Made by a program: the position numbers and the translations under genes. A DNA stretch of 64,000 nt from NCBI GenBank assembly GCA_028386065.3, contig JAKUCV010005683.1:273324-337323 (forward strand). Reading direction: 5' to 3'. This document shows positions 22,124 through 33,794 of the stretch, piece by piece. Source of the DNA: Turnera subulata. Its lineage: Eukaryota > Streptophyta > Magnoliopsida > Malpighiales > Passifloraceae. Below the pieces are notes generated by a model. It was given only the letters and a program-made list of their open reading frames with translations. It had not been told where the DNA came from and ran no database searches. How positions within the stretch are numbered: position 1 is the first letter of the stretch; each line of letters opens with the position of its first letter.

Positions 22124-23687
22124 CACTCCATCTATATTAATGCTAGAAAATATTCCTTAACTTTATCTTTTTCATCACTATTCTCCCTAAACAAGTTATT
22201 GAGTAATTGTTGTCCCTTAACTTATGGGAAACCGAGTAATGTCGGCTATTTACCTACAATAATCGGTTTCACAAGTAGGGCCTACCAATATCACAATTTA
22301 AAATTACTTTCTTATCTTTACCGGCAATGTACATCAGTTTAAAATTAATTCACATAAAAAAATTAAAATTGAAAATATTTTTCGGAAAAATAGGAAATGC
22401 ATGTGGGTCCCATATCAACTCATCATCCAGCGTGATGGTATCTTTCTTCATCTTTTATTTTCTTTATTTTCTTTATTTTTTATTATTACCCAGAACTTCA
22501 AAAAACTAATGTATAAACAACCAAATCAATATCAAAACTCAAAAGTTATGTATGAGAAAAACAGTAGCTCTTAAACTCCAATCCACAGAGCTCAAAACAA
22601 CCAAGTTAATGGCTTCCACCACTACCGTAGCATCTGATTCCACTATCAACTTTTTAATACCCATTCTGCAATTCCCTTGAATGCCAAACGAAATGGCTTT
22701 AGCCTCCCCTGCTGATAGATTAGTATCATGAGAGACTTCCATACCCATGTCTATCACTCTTCATTGTTACTTTTATTATATAAAATTGGACACAATAATA
22801 TTAGTAGAGAAAGGAACCCAGTTATGAAGAAAGTAATGAAACAAGCATCTCAGTGTCATTATGTTTTGAATATCACAGGATAACAAAAAAAAAGGATAAA
22901 GAAAAAAAAATAGAAAAAACAAGATCTAAAATTTTGATCACTGCGAGAAGAGCAACAAACAACTAGCACTTGCTAGAAAAGCAAAACTAGTTTACATACT
23001 CTCAAGATCCTAAAAATGGATCTGCAACCTTCCCATTCACAATTAGAAAGGTCATTGGTAAAATTGACTCCATTTCCGCCTCATTCCCCTCCATCAATGA
23101 CTCCTGGATTGGCTGGTTGTCCTCCCTATCTCCAAATCCGATTTCCAAACCAACCTCTCATCTGTCTTCGAGCCTTACCTCCGCTTCGAAGATATCCGCA
23201 ACCACACATCCAAGGAGGCTTTTGAATTTAAAGATGGAGATTGCATGCTTAATTAGAAGTGGGAGAAATGATGCATGAGAAGGAGTGGCTATTGTGAAGG
23301 AGATGCTTACAATTGAGAAAAAAATAATGATTTGGGGTTTTAATATCATTAGTGGGTGTTTCTAAATTAAAAAAAAAAAAATGTGCGTGTGGGACCCATG
23401 CATATTTATAATTTTAAATCTTTTTTTCTACACAAATTAATTAACTGAAATCGGCTGACAAAATCAAGAAATTGATTTTAAATTAAAATATTGGTGGGAC
23501 CCGCCTGTGTAACCGGTTATTGCAGGGAAATGTCCTATATTAATCAGTTTATTACAAGTTAAGGGACAACTAAAGGTGAATAATTTTTTTATCAAAAAAA
23601 AAAGGTGAATAAATTATTTAGGGACAATAGTAATGAAAAACATAAAGTTGAGGATATTTTTAAGCATTAACCCCACTCCATCTATAT
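22124..23687. mobile_element. Mutator-like element (Pack-MULE-like) with its target duplication
   Basis: CACTCCATCTATAT is repeated on both sides (22124-22137 and 23674-23687) and includes a likely 9-bp TSD. The inner ends form long, imperfect terminal inverted repeats: TAATGCTAGAAAATATTCC on the left; the right end read in reverse is TTAATGCTTAAAAATATCC. Both continue through a matching CTTTATCTTTTTCAT region and GTCCCTTAACTT blocks. The interior has no transposase but carries a retroelement-derived coding fragment. Confidence 0.65.
22539..22757 (-). pseudogene. RNase H-like fragment captured inside the MULE
   Basis: A 72-residue minus ORF. LSAGEAKAISFGIQ, then KKLIVESDATVVVEAIN, then SSVDWSLR matches the RNase H-like (RVT_3) domain common in plant LINEs and in related host proteins. 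It lacks the N-terminal part of the domain. It may derive from a LINE or an RVT_3 host gene. Confidence 0.6.
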
Positions 23688-24895
23688 AGTTACTAACAAC
23701 TTTTATAATTTTATTACACTTTTCAGGCATGTTCTAGTTATCAACAACGTATACGGTATACCACATCAATTTAGGTCTAGATATAGAAGAAGCTAACAAG
23801 ATTCAACAGTGGTAAGTATATTATTTATTTTAATTATAATTCAAATAATGGTACTATTAGAAAAATTAATATCTAAAAATAGGCTTAGCAGTATCAGAAA
23901 AGAAGGAATCGAAAATAGGCAAACATGGCCAACAAAAAATAATGAGAGAAGCTGAAAAATGTTCGATATGGGACATACAAAACATGAGTACTCCTACCGC
24001 AACAAAGGTGAATATCATATTTAAATAAATAGCATCAACAATTCATATTTTTTTTAAAGAAACATTTTTTTATGTGCTGACATAAAAATTGTAAATAAAT
24101 GGAGGTAGTATACTCCAAGCTACCATGGTATTATGGATGCAAACCATGTGAAAAGAAAGTAAATGTTTCTGATAACAAAGTACAATATGTGAGAGAGAAA
24201 ACTACAACGGATATGATCAATAAAAGCTAATGTATGATTTAATTGAAATTCTAATATATATAATAGGTATATATTAAGACTTGAAGTATTTGATAGAAAA
24301 GACAATGTATTTCGCTACGTGAGGCAAAAACACTAATTGGATGTAACGTCACATATTATATAATGGCGTCCAGTACTAAGGTAAATAATTAATACAATTT
24401 CATAATTGAATAACATAACTTTAACGATTATTGACAAATTTAATTATTTCAAATTTTGGCAGGAAAATGAAGATACTCAAAAGCTCATCAATTGTCAAGG
24501 CACATATTATATTTTCTTAATAATTATGAGTAAAATAAATGAAAATAACATACAAGGATTTGTTGCTTTGTTGCTGAGAAAGTTGGATTTGTAAGTTTAG
24601 AGGTTAAAAAAGAAAAAAAGCTTCATTGATATTGAAGATGAAGACAACTACATGCAATCGATTCCAAGAAAATTAAGAAGGAAAAGGAATAAATTATTGT
24701 TATTAGTTTATATATTACTATTATTATAATTAATATTTAAACAATATATTATTAATTTTTTTTAAACAATGTTATCATTTTATTATTATGTTGATGAATA
24801 TTATTATAAATAGTTACTATTTACATTATATATTTTTTTTAAAAAATAAAAACAAAACTACTCATATTTGTAATTTAAAAAAGATAATACCATAC
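23688..24895. other. AT-rich region with exon-like fragments before a Helitron end
   Basis: An exon-like segment with consensus borders lies at about 23725-23815 (TTTTCAG before, GTAAGT after). Another open stretch at 24460-24594 starts after TTTGGCAG. I could not identify the source genes. Helitrons often carry such fragments. Confidence 0.3.
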
Positions 24896-24922
24896 ACGTG
24901 CATCGCACGTAAAAAAAACTAG
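24896..24922 (+). mobile_element. Helitron 3' terminus with hairpin
   Basis: A perfect ACGTGC-ATC-GCACGT hairpin (24896-24910) is followed by a short A-run and CTAG at 24919-24922, then T. This is the standard Helitron 3' end. The 5' end is not identified. Confidence 0.65.
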
Positions 24923-26071
24923 TTTTTCAAAAAGTATAAAGGAAAATAACATTTAATTCTACTTGATCTGATTCTCCAATACTTTTTCCTATATAGTTTT
25001 GATATCACTTGATATATATACAATTCCTTTGTTGTACATACAAAACTCTTCAAAATCATCTCCTACAAGATTTGGATTGACAAAAGGAGTGTATTGATAA
25101 TAATTTTTATACATAGTTTCAAATTTCTTTGGATTAGTATGGTACATAAAGAGTCACCATTCACTCATAACTTTTTGTATTCATTAAAAAAAAAAAACTC
25201 AAATATCTATTCATTTAGTGTACTTCTCCCACGGATACATATGGAGAGTGATGATTCACTAACACCTTTTAGTATTCTTAATTTAATATCTTAATTTAAT
25301 TTTGCATAATACATATTAAGAAGTCTAACACCATATATTTTAATTTGACACTAAATCCTTTAACAACCTACCTTGTCAAAATAGTTATTAAAAGTTCAAC
25401 ATTATTCTAAAAATTCAACTCCTCAAAGTTGATATGTTTTTCTACTTTTTGAGAGCAAACGCTCGGGCACCTTTCCAGTAAAATAATTGGCTCGGCAATA
25501 TTTACTAGTATATATATAGAGAGAGATTCTTTGGTACGTGTCCTCTGTTTTAATGCATGACTTGATTGACCCCAACAAGCTCCCTCAAAATTTTCAGGTT
25601 AAGAGGCAAACCTCTATTCATACACCACATTGTAACCTTCCTTGATCCTCACCGAATTAACTTAGTTTCATCGATCTTCAGAACATGAAACGCAAAAAAA
25701 AATTGATCTTCAGAGAGCTAGTGCAAGCGACACAATAGTCGAGAGAATGCAATTTAGCAAGCAGGTACCAATAAAAGAGCAGAAAAGCAAAACCACCGTT
25801 CAACAGCACCAACAAAACTGTCATTAAGGCTCCAGACCAGACAGCAATCCCACTTCAAAGTTGAAACCAGAAGTACATGCTCCAAACATTGAACTCGTGA
25901 CTAGAGAGTGGATTTCTATACAACAACCAACTTTTGTAACTAACCACAAAAGGCTATAATGGGTCGCTTTTGGAATACCAAATTACAATCATCTTCTTTT
26001 AAGCATATGGAGTATCACGCCCAAACCAAATCATGGAGCAAATATTATGGATCACAATTTGGAAGGGAAAA
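24923..26071. other. Intergenic region and probable 3' UTR of gamma-SNAP
   Basis: AT-rich with no supported gene up to about 25550. The part nearest 26071 is presumably the 3' UTR of the minus-strand gamma-SNAP gene; I could not place a poly(A) signal with confidence. Confidence 0.35.
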
Positions 26072-29000
26072 CTATGTCAGGTCGTTCTCATCCAAAGGTT
26101 CTTCCTCCTCTTTTGCAGCACCAATCTTGAATTCACCAACATCCCCAGTAGGTAGCTTCCTTGCAAGCCTGATGATCTACAAACCAGAGCCAGATATGGT
26201 CAAAATCAAACTATATCATTGACATATACTAGTTTAACTTGTAGCACCAATATGTAGGTAAATTCGGTTCAGCAGATGAAAACCAAATCCATTAAAAGAT
26301 AGAGATCCGCCAAAGATTCAGTATAAGATGGTACAGGAGCATAAAAAGGCATCAGTTGTGGCAAGCTGAAGGGAGTGAGAGTATCATATTGAATAGGAAC
26401 TCAGGTTGGCGGCAGGAATTCTTTCTTTGGACTTAATGTCAACACATTGGTAAAATCTTCTATGCCTTAATTGCAAAGCATGCTCCTAACTAGCTACTCT
26501 TGCAAGAAAACACGCATGCACATCCCGCAAAGCATAAGTCACGTGAAAGTTCCAGATGCACAGTCTGCAGAGGGAATGAGGAATGTAGAAGCCTAGAAAT
26601 GACAAAAATCATATGCCTTGCCTATGCATTTTACTTCTAGTCCACACATGGCTGTATACCCGTGCAATGAAACTTCTAGACAAAAGAAACAGGTTTTTGG
26701 CAGGGTTTGTTCCCTTTATATACTTGTACTTTGAAATTGTCCCTTTAAAATACCTGCACTATTGATTTTGTTCTCATCCTATACCTTCATCCATCACACT
26801 TCAACAAAATTCACATGGCACCATGCTCATGGGAACAAAATTAATAGTACAGGTATATCAAAGGGAACAAACCCAATAGTACAGGTATGTTCCGTACAAA
26901 ATACTCTTTCCCAAAAAATTCAAAAATGATTTTCTGGGCTGATGTGGCACGACCAAAACAACATTGTATGATGCCACGTGGATTCCGTTAACGGTGTGGA
27001 CGGAGGCGAGGATGGGAACAAAATCGATAGTATAGGTATAAGAAAGGGGCAATTTGAAAGTACAGGTATACAAAAGGAATGAACCGAATAGTACAGGCAT
27101 GCTCCATACCAAAAACCCCAAAGAAACTCTGCTGTGCGATAGTATTGGGAACTGCATACATGCATGTCACTGTGTATCAGTCCAAGAAAAGAATTCAATT
27201 CTGAGAATGCAGTAGTTTATATGCAGTGGTAGCACTAGCTTAGGAACACATGATAAATCCAAAGAGTTGACTTGGCAGTGTTCTAGGCAAAATAATAACT
27301 AAAGCTAGTTGATCATAGCAAAGGCTAATTTGCAGAAAAAGTAATTGAAATCATATGAAGCAGCATAGGATAGACATCTAGATTCAACAAGTTTCTCATA
27401 GATAAATGAGAAAACCAGGAGTGCTTAAACATAAGATAATGGCTTGGTGCAGTCTCAACAGAGAGGGTGAGAGCAGAATATAAGCTTTACCACATTATCA
27501 AGATGAGAAATAGGGCTGGATTGAGCCAACTTTTTAATTTCTTCGATGTCACCTTCTGTATAAGCCGAAAGTAGTCTACTAGCACAACGGTTGTGATCAC
27601 TGCTCAAAAAAGCATCAATTCTGCAAAAATCAAATTTACAAAATTAAATAATTAGAATATTTCATTTGCGTTTGTTTCTTAAGAAAATACTGAAAAATAG
27701 ATCACAATGAAACACTGTTATTTAAATCAGTGGCATACAGCTTAAGAGATCATAAGAGTGTGCCAACTATAGATTGAAGTAACATTCCGGCGAGTTCCAT
27801 AATCATGACACAATCTGGATCCAGTGGGTTTACTGTTTACTAGAGTTGCATTGGAGGAGTCTATTGATGCAATCAAAATTTCTGAAGGTCATTGCCTATG
27901 CTTGTCGTAAATTGAAGAAACACGAAGGGAACTATCCGACATATGAGATGGGGATTGCTGCAGTTATCTTTCTGCTGAAAATTTGGAGAGATTTCTTATA
28001 TGGGGAGACGTGAGATACGCATTACAAGTGTTGCAAGATCATGCAAATTGAAAGTGTTACATAAACTCAAAAATTACATATTTATACTTGTGTTGATGAA
28101 ATCAAAAGGAAGGTCTCACACTCGACTTCTGTGGCTTCATATGGTAGAAAGTTTGCAGAAATATTTACTGAAGTATCTATCAGACAATAAACCTCAACAA
28201 TGAAAAACTAAAGAACTTTCAAGTTTAGCTAATTTAAACTGCAAGAAGTCTGAATGAAAATTGATTCCATTTGGGATGGTTTAGCAGCACATAATTTGTT
28301 CTTTCAGAAAGCCACACTTTTTCAAGGAATTGCACAAAATAGTATGAGAACCATACTTACTGTGAACAATCATTGTAGCATTTTTCTGCTTGCTTGAAAT
28401 CATGAGCATAAAGATACACAATAATTGCGCTAAGATATGCCTGCAATCAACAAAGGCATAACATGTAAAATGTATGAAGAAGACTTTTGAACATCAACAT
28501 TGCAAACTCGTTTAAATGCAACTCATTGTTCTATAGATCAAGGCTATAAACAATGTGTGGATGCATTTGCATGTGACAGCAATGAGGATCACACATAAAG
28601 TAGTTGAGTGGTTGCGAAACAAGCAAAACTAGGTTTGAAAGAGACAAGCATAGAAAGAATTAAAAAGCTTGTGTAAAAAGGACTAGGGACTAGCACAAGC
28701 TTAGAGAAATAGAAACCACAGAAAGTACCACACCTTGCACTGGCTGTTGGTAGCATTGCACTTGTCAGCTGCTAGACCCAATCGCAGCAAGACAGCAGCT
28801 GCATCTGTATATCTGCAGGCACAGCATTAGTGCAACAGACTTATCAAGGTTTTATCATACGAATACAGATACAGATGAAAATATTGGATTCTAGGTTCAT
28901 AACAAATCTGAAAAAATGGAAACATTAATCAACATGTAATGTGTGATTCTAGTGCAAGCAGTTAAATGAGCACAATAGATGAATATATGGAAGACAAGAA

Positions 29001-29508
29001 CTAGTAGCAAGTAGTATCTAAACGGGCCCTGGTACCACTACTACTACTTAATATCTGGCGTGAGGGATTTGACCTATGTGTTCTTTCTGTGTAGACATAG
29101 GATAAGGCACTACAAATATGAAACACCAGGCAAGGACATAGTAGCAAAACACCACACATGATGGAATAATACAGATCCCTAAATCTGCCATTCAAACTAT
29201 TGTCTGTCTACTGCAGACGCTAACATCCATTTGAAGGGGCCAAACAATGAATTATATTAATAGGCCCATAAACCAGCTCTCATTCATTCGATAAATATCA
29301 TGGATTATCTGAAGCACGGAAAGAAACTTATAGACTACTTGTCATTTACTATTAAGAGTAGAATAGTTTAACAATGAGGAGGGCAGTGAGAAAGAAACAG
29401 GGAGAATATGTGTAACCATGAGAAGCTGACAGAAGCAGAACAAAATGGGATGAGATGAAGAGCATCATGTCAAAGGAGATGAAGAGCATAATTAACTGCG
29501 TGATGGGC

Positions 29509-29553
<45 letters not shown>

Positions 29554-30599
29554 GATGGATGGAGAGCAATAGAAAGGAAGAATGGTGGGTGGCTGACTTG
29601 TTAAGCTTAATATAAACAGAGGAGGCAGCACGGTATAGATCAAAAGCCATCTGCTCCTTGCCATCATCTTCAAGGAGGAGGCAAGCATCGGTGTAGAGTT
29701 GGACAGCAACATCTGGTACCGTATCCTCCACAGCACTACAACATAAATTAATTAAGGAATGAAAGCAAGGTAGAGAGAATGGGTTGGCGTTGGGGGGCTA
29801 ATTAAGCAGACTCATACAAACCGAGCAGCCTTGGCAAGGGCATCGGAAGCAGGTTGAGATCTGCTGCACTCGATGTACAGCTGGGAGGCCTTCCGGTAGA
29901 GGTCTGCAACTTGGTCCCACTTCCCTAACTCCTTGGCCATGGCTCCCGCGGATTCCATGTGCTTTGCAGCATCCCAAGGCCTACATATTATGAAATCATA
30001 ATATAAATGAAACAACAACAGCAACAACAACAACAACAACAACAACAGAAGAGAGGGAGCATACGAAGAGAGCATTTCTTGTCCCTTGGATGCCATCTCG
30101 AAAGCTGATCCCGCTTTCTCATAATTCTTGGAACCCCTGAACGCATTACCTGAATCCAATCCAAACAAAACCATTCAAATTCATTCTTTCTTTTTTTATA
30201 TAAAAGAGTTAATATTACTCTCTACATCATTTACATCATCATCATCATCAGAAGAAGAAGAAGAAGAAGAAGAAGAAGAAGAAGAAGAAGAAGAAGAAAA
30301 AGAAAAAAAAAAAGTAATTTTGTGTTACCGGCTTGCTCGTACAAAAGAGTGGCGCTTCTCCAGTCAGCACTCCATCTGGTAAGGCTTAGTTTTGTCCTTT
30401 TTTTTTGAAAAAAAACAGAAAAGAAACACACACACACACACACAGATCAATTTCATTTGAACGAACATATATATGACAGTGAAAAGAAAAAACTGAATCA
30501 ATCAATAAATAAACAATTAAGAAAGGAAGAGATGAAAAGAGGAAGTTACAGTTTGTCTGCTTTAGCGATCAGCTTATCGGGATCGGTAGTAGGAGGCAT
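26072..30599 (-). CDS. GSNAP: Gamma-soluble NSF attachment protein (gamma-SNAP)
   Basis: Nine coding exons in transcript order: 30599-30550, 30396-30329, 30149-30065, 29980-29822, 29735-29598, 28812-28734, 28440-28361, 27620-27491, 26176-26072. All introns have GT..AG ends and the phases join into 894 nt (297 residues plus stop). The product starts [17 protein letters not shown] and contains [80 protein letters not shown] and [13 protein letters not shown], with an acidic C terminus ending DENDLT. These are TPR-like helical repeats of the SNAP family, at the usual gamma-SNAP length (about 290). SNAPs recruit the ATPase NSF to SNARE complexes so that they are disassembled after membrane fusion; gamma-SNAP is the divergent plant and animal form. 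The reading frame is intact. Introns hold transposon debris and microsatellites. Confidence 0.95.
26683..27128. mobile_element. MULE-type MITE in gamma-SNAP intron 8
   Basis: 9-bp flanks AAAGAAACA (26683-26691) and AAAGAAACT (27120-27128) match at 8 of 9 bases. Between them, long inverted repeats start GGTTTTTGG and include GGTTTGTTCCC-, TACTTGTACTTT- and TTGATTTTGTTC-like blocks on both arms. It is non-coding. An extra, partly repeated arm copy lies near 26830-26890. Confidence 0.65.
27861..28203 (+). pseudogene. Ty3/gypsy RNase H relic in gamma-SNAP intron 7
   Basis: The plus strand reads [20 protein letters not shown] and then [16 protein letters not shown] (27888-28010), the conserved RNase H block of Ty3 pol. 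Flanking sequence is full of frameshifts. It is antisense to the host gene. No LTRs seen, so it is an old truncated insertion. Confidence 0.75.
29511..29551. repeat. Compound AT/AG microsatellite in intron 5-side region
   Basis: (AT)n followed by (AG)n, then ATGG repeats, within the intron between the exons at 28812 and 29598. Confidence 0.9.
30246..30299. repeat. GAA microsatellite in gamma-SNAP intron 2
   Basis: About 17 GAA (TTC on the coding strand) triplets in the intron after exon 2. A CAA-type repeat also lies in intron 3 (about 30017-30048) and a CA repeat in intron 1 (about 30428-30443). Confidence 0.9.
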
Positions 30600-31289
30600 G
30601 CCTGGTGCTTCTTCTCTTTTCTTTTCCTTTTTTTTTTTCTTAACAAATACAATACAAAATACAAAATACAAATGTTGTTATTTCTCGTTACTACTACTAC
30701 TGTGTTTTATTTATTTATTTTTGTTATTGTTGTAGTTGTTAACTTAATTATCAATCACAGAGATATAGAGAGAGAGAGAGAGAAAGGCGAGTTAAGGAAG
30801 GAAAGCAAAACAAAACAAACCAGCGCGCACGCACCGCAAAGCAATAGCTCTGCGCAGTCCTAAGTGACTTCAGGTTTTGTTTGATTCTCTTCGTTCTCTT
30901 CTTCTACTCTCCATTATCTTTTGCAAAGCAGTTTTAACTCTTTTTTCTCTTCCTCTTTTCTATGCCTTCTTATGGTATTAGGGATTAGTTATTAGGGAAA
31001 ATTTGAGAAAAAAACCCATAGTTAACCCTGCATAATGCACTGATCTCAAACTAAGAGGAGGGTCTAAAGAATCGTTTACTCCTGGATACCATCTAATTAA
31101 ACGACACAGACGGTAAATGTGTCTGTGTTTATGCTCGGATATTACTCACTTACTCCTCAATCGTGAAGACAACCCAACATTTCAACTAGCAAGCATACAT
31201 GCAAAACAATAGAAAATAACTGTGTGCGATTGCGATAAGTGAACATGCTTATGAACTTAAAGTGCGGAAAAGTAAACGATTGCGCTTAT
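30600..31289 (-). other. Upstream region of gamma-SNAP
   Basis: Probable 5' UTR and promoter of the minus-strand gene. It contains an AG microsatellite (about 30764-30783) and a plus-strand CT-rich stretch (about 30875-30960). No clear TATA box on the minus strand. LTR D starts at 31290, so about 690 bp separate the ATG from the repeat cluster. Confidence 0.45.
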
Positions 31290-32516
31290 TGTGAACACCT
31301 AAATTTGACCCACGAATTCCCCACAAAAATTAGATTTTAAACATGTTTGAACTTAGGGTTGATGAGATGATTTGATCCTAGGAGTAAGGCATGTCAAGAA
31401 TCTATTTTAGTGGAAATAATACATTTTGGTAATTTGAGCCTTTGTATATTGGTACGCTATGATTAATGAGATGATTTAATCTTAGAGTAAAATATATAAT
31501 AAGGTTTATTTACACTAAAATGTGTTTATTTCATTACTTGGGCTTTTTATCTATCTTTAATCCAATTTTAATGAGAAGATTTATCTTTGGGTTGAGGATG
31601 GGTTTAAGGGCCCAAATTAATGAATTCTCCAGAGTTTAATTAGCCTATTAACACTTTTCTTGCACATTAATCTTGGCTCTAATTTTCCAAATCATCATTT
31701 AATTAGAAATTGTGTTTTTGGTATGATTTTGCTTAAAATGGGTGTCTAATGTATAATCAATTAGTTATGGAATGATTTAGGGGAGTAATAATCAACAATT
31801 GAGTGATTCTGGGTTGATTACGCGGTAGGATCAAATCAGGGCTGAATTAGGGGGATTAGGGATTCGAAAATAGAAGGAACGGGTGACACTCGGACTGCCG
31901 GGCGGTCATTGTGCCGACGAACATCCACACATGACCGTGTTAGAACAATAGCCCTACGCTAGAGGGGGGGTGAATAGCATTTTTCGGATTAAAACAATAT
32001 AAGCAGGAAATAATTGCGGAATTGAAAGATTGAAGGACACAACCAATTTATCCTGGTTCACACACACTCTACTAGTGTGGCTAATCCAGCTCTTCAAGTC
32101 TCACTTGAAGATTTCACTATCTAGTGTTAAGCTTACGGGTGCTTAACAAACCGTTACAACCTAGGAATTCTAGTCATAAGAATCCTAAACCTAAGAGTTC
32201 AAGTCACATGAACCTCAACACACTTGCTTGAAGATACCTCACTTCAAGACTTCTCACATAAGAAGATATACTCTCTTCCTATGAATCTCAACAAGGAAAC
32301 TAACCTCCCTTAAGGGGTATGAATACACAATTCAATCACTCAAACAAAGAACTCTCTCAAAGAGCAGATATGAGTATACAAGTAAAGCTCTAAAAGGCAA
32401 CTCTCAAATCCTCAAAAGGATATTGGCTCAGTAATAATTTTGATGAATGTATGGAATGAATGCTTGAATGTTGAGAGTTGATTTTTTTTTTTTATAATCA
32501 GAGCTGAAAATACTCA

Positions 32517-32523
32517 ATTTATA
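32517..32523 (-). promoter_or_regulatory. Probable TATA box of the solo LTR
   Basis: TATAAAT on the minus strand, about 100 bp downstream of the nearest palindrome in LTR orientation. Confidence 0.5.
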
Positions 32524-32619
32524 GCTCTCAAAAGTAATGGAGCCGTTTGAAATGCACCCAAGAAAACACCTTTAAACAAAGCATAGTGGGTGCTGAAAAG
32601 TTGTCTGCTCAACGGCTAA

Positions 32620-33306
32620 AACATCGATGTTTAAAGGTAGAACATCGATGTTTTGCCCATTAAATTTGAATTTTGGGCTAACGGTAACTAAAACATCGAT
32701 GTTCTCCATCCCAACATCGATGTTATTTTGATTCTGTGAAAATGAGATGAAAACTGATTTGTGAAGAACATCGATGTTTAATTCACAACATCGATGTTAT
32801 TTTGCTTCTGTGAAAAACGATTAAAGCTGACCATTGAAGAACATCGATGTTATGAAATCCAACATCGATGTTTTGCTTATGTAAAGGATATTTTCAAAAT
32901 GCAACGGTCATGAGAACATCGATGTTTGGGAAGCCAACATCGATGTTCTTAGCCTTCTGCCAACATTTGGAAAAATGGTTGAAACCAAAAACATCGATGT
33001 TTGGGATGCCAACATCGATGTTATTTGCCTACTGCCAATTTTTGGAAAATTCTTTGAAGGCAGGAACATCGATGTTTAGAAGGAAACATCGATGTTATTT
33101 TGGCTCGGCAAAAACAAATTGAAACTGACCAATATGGAACATCGATGTTACAAATGGGAACATCGATGTTATTACTAATTTTAAAAGCAACGGTCACTAG
33201 AACATCGATGTTTAGGATTCCAACATCGATGTTATTTGTCTACTGCCTGTTTTGGAAATTTTTTGGAAGGCAGAACATCGATGTTTTAAAACATAACATC
33301 GATGTT
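32620..33306. repeat. Twenty AACATCGATGTT palindromes in ten pairs
   Basis: All twenty copies are perfect 12-bp palindromes. Start positions by pair: 32620/32641, 32692/32713, 32767/32787, 32840/32861, 32915/32936, 32990/33011, 33065/33085, 33138/33159, 33201/33222, 33274/33295. Spacing within a pair is 20-21 bp. Pairs recur every 63-75 bp, mostly 73-75. The DNA between pairs is less conserved. Confidence 0.95.
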
Positions 33307-33785
33307 ATTGATACAGAAAAACAGTTTGATGTTTGAAATATGTTTATGTGATGCATGAGCAAATTTTATCTTATTTTGAGCCAATGTCCTAGAAGAGTTG
33401 AGTGTTATACCTTGTACAATTTATGGATCTAACTCTTCTTTCTTGGCTCTTCAATTTTTGTGATCATTCACTTTGATCCTTTGCTTCTTGATTGGTTTCT
33501 TTTGCTTTGAGGATTGGTTTGGCTTCATTTCTTTTTGCTTCATCTTTGTCATGACCTGGAACTAGTTTGTCAATTATCAAAACCTGTAATGAACCATGAG
33601 TTCTAACAGACCGCGACACTGGCGGTCATGCAGCAGATGCCCGCCGGCAATGGCGGTCATCACTTCCCAGATTCGCCCAAATCTCCGATTTTGTTTCTAA
33701 TTTCGATCCTACGCGGTTTTGGACCAGATTTTCGGGCATAATTTTCACCATTAAGCAGGTCCACGCCCCTAGGCTTCCAGAGCAC

Positions 33786-33794
33786 TATAAAAAG
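33786..33794 (+). promoter_or_regulatory. TATA box of LTR D
   Basis: TATAAAAAG within CACTATAAAAAGGACCCC. LTR E has the equivalent box on the minus strand (40371-40378), and LTR F near 50480. Confidence 0.65.

Larger units (their letters stand above)
31938..33608 (-). mobile_element. Solo LTR of a copia-type element with palindrome array
   Basis: 1671 bp with termini TGTTAGAA and TTCTAACA, flanked by GACCG duplications (31933-31937 and 33609-33613). The minus-strand reading ends CTATTCACCCCCCCTCTAG..TTCTAACA, a familiar 3' end of plant copia LTRs, and a minus-strand TATA box sits at 32517-32523, so the orientation is minus. No interior remains; LTR-LTR recombination probably removed it. The array of 20 palindromes (32620-33306) lies upstream of the TATA box in this orientation, in U3. 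Confidence 0.8.

Noticed and set aside
32620..33306. Regular short repeats that look like a CRISPR array
   Set aside because: The units are 12-bp palindromes with alternating 8-9 bp and about 40-50 bp gaps inside a plant LTR with a TSD; there are no uniform spacers and no cas genes.
32868..33336. ORFs with repeated TSMF peptides
   Set aside because: They are translations of the AACATCGATGTT repeats, without start context or codon signal.
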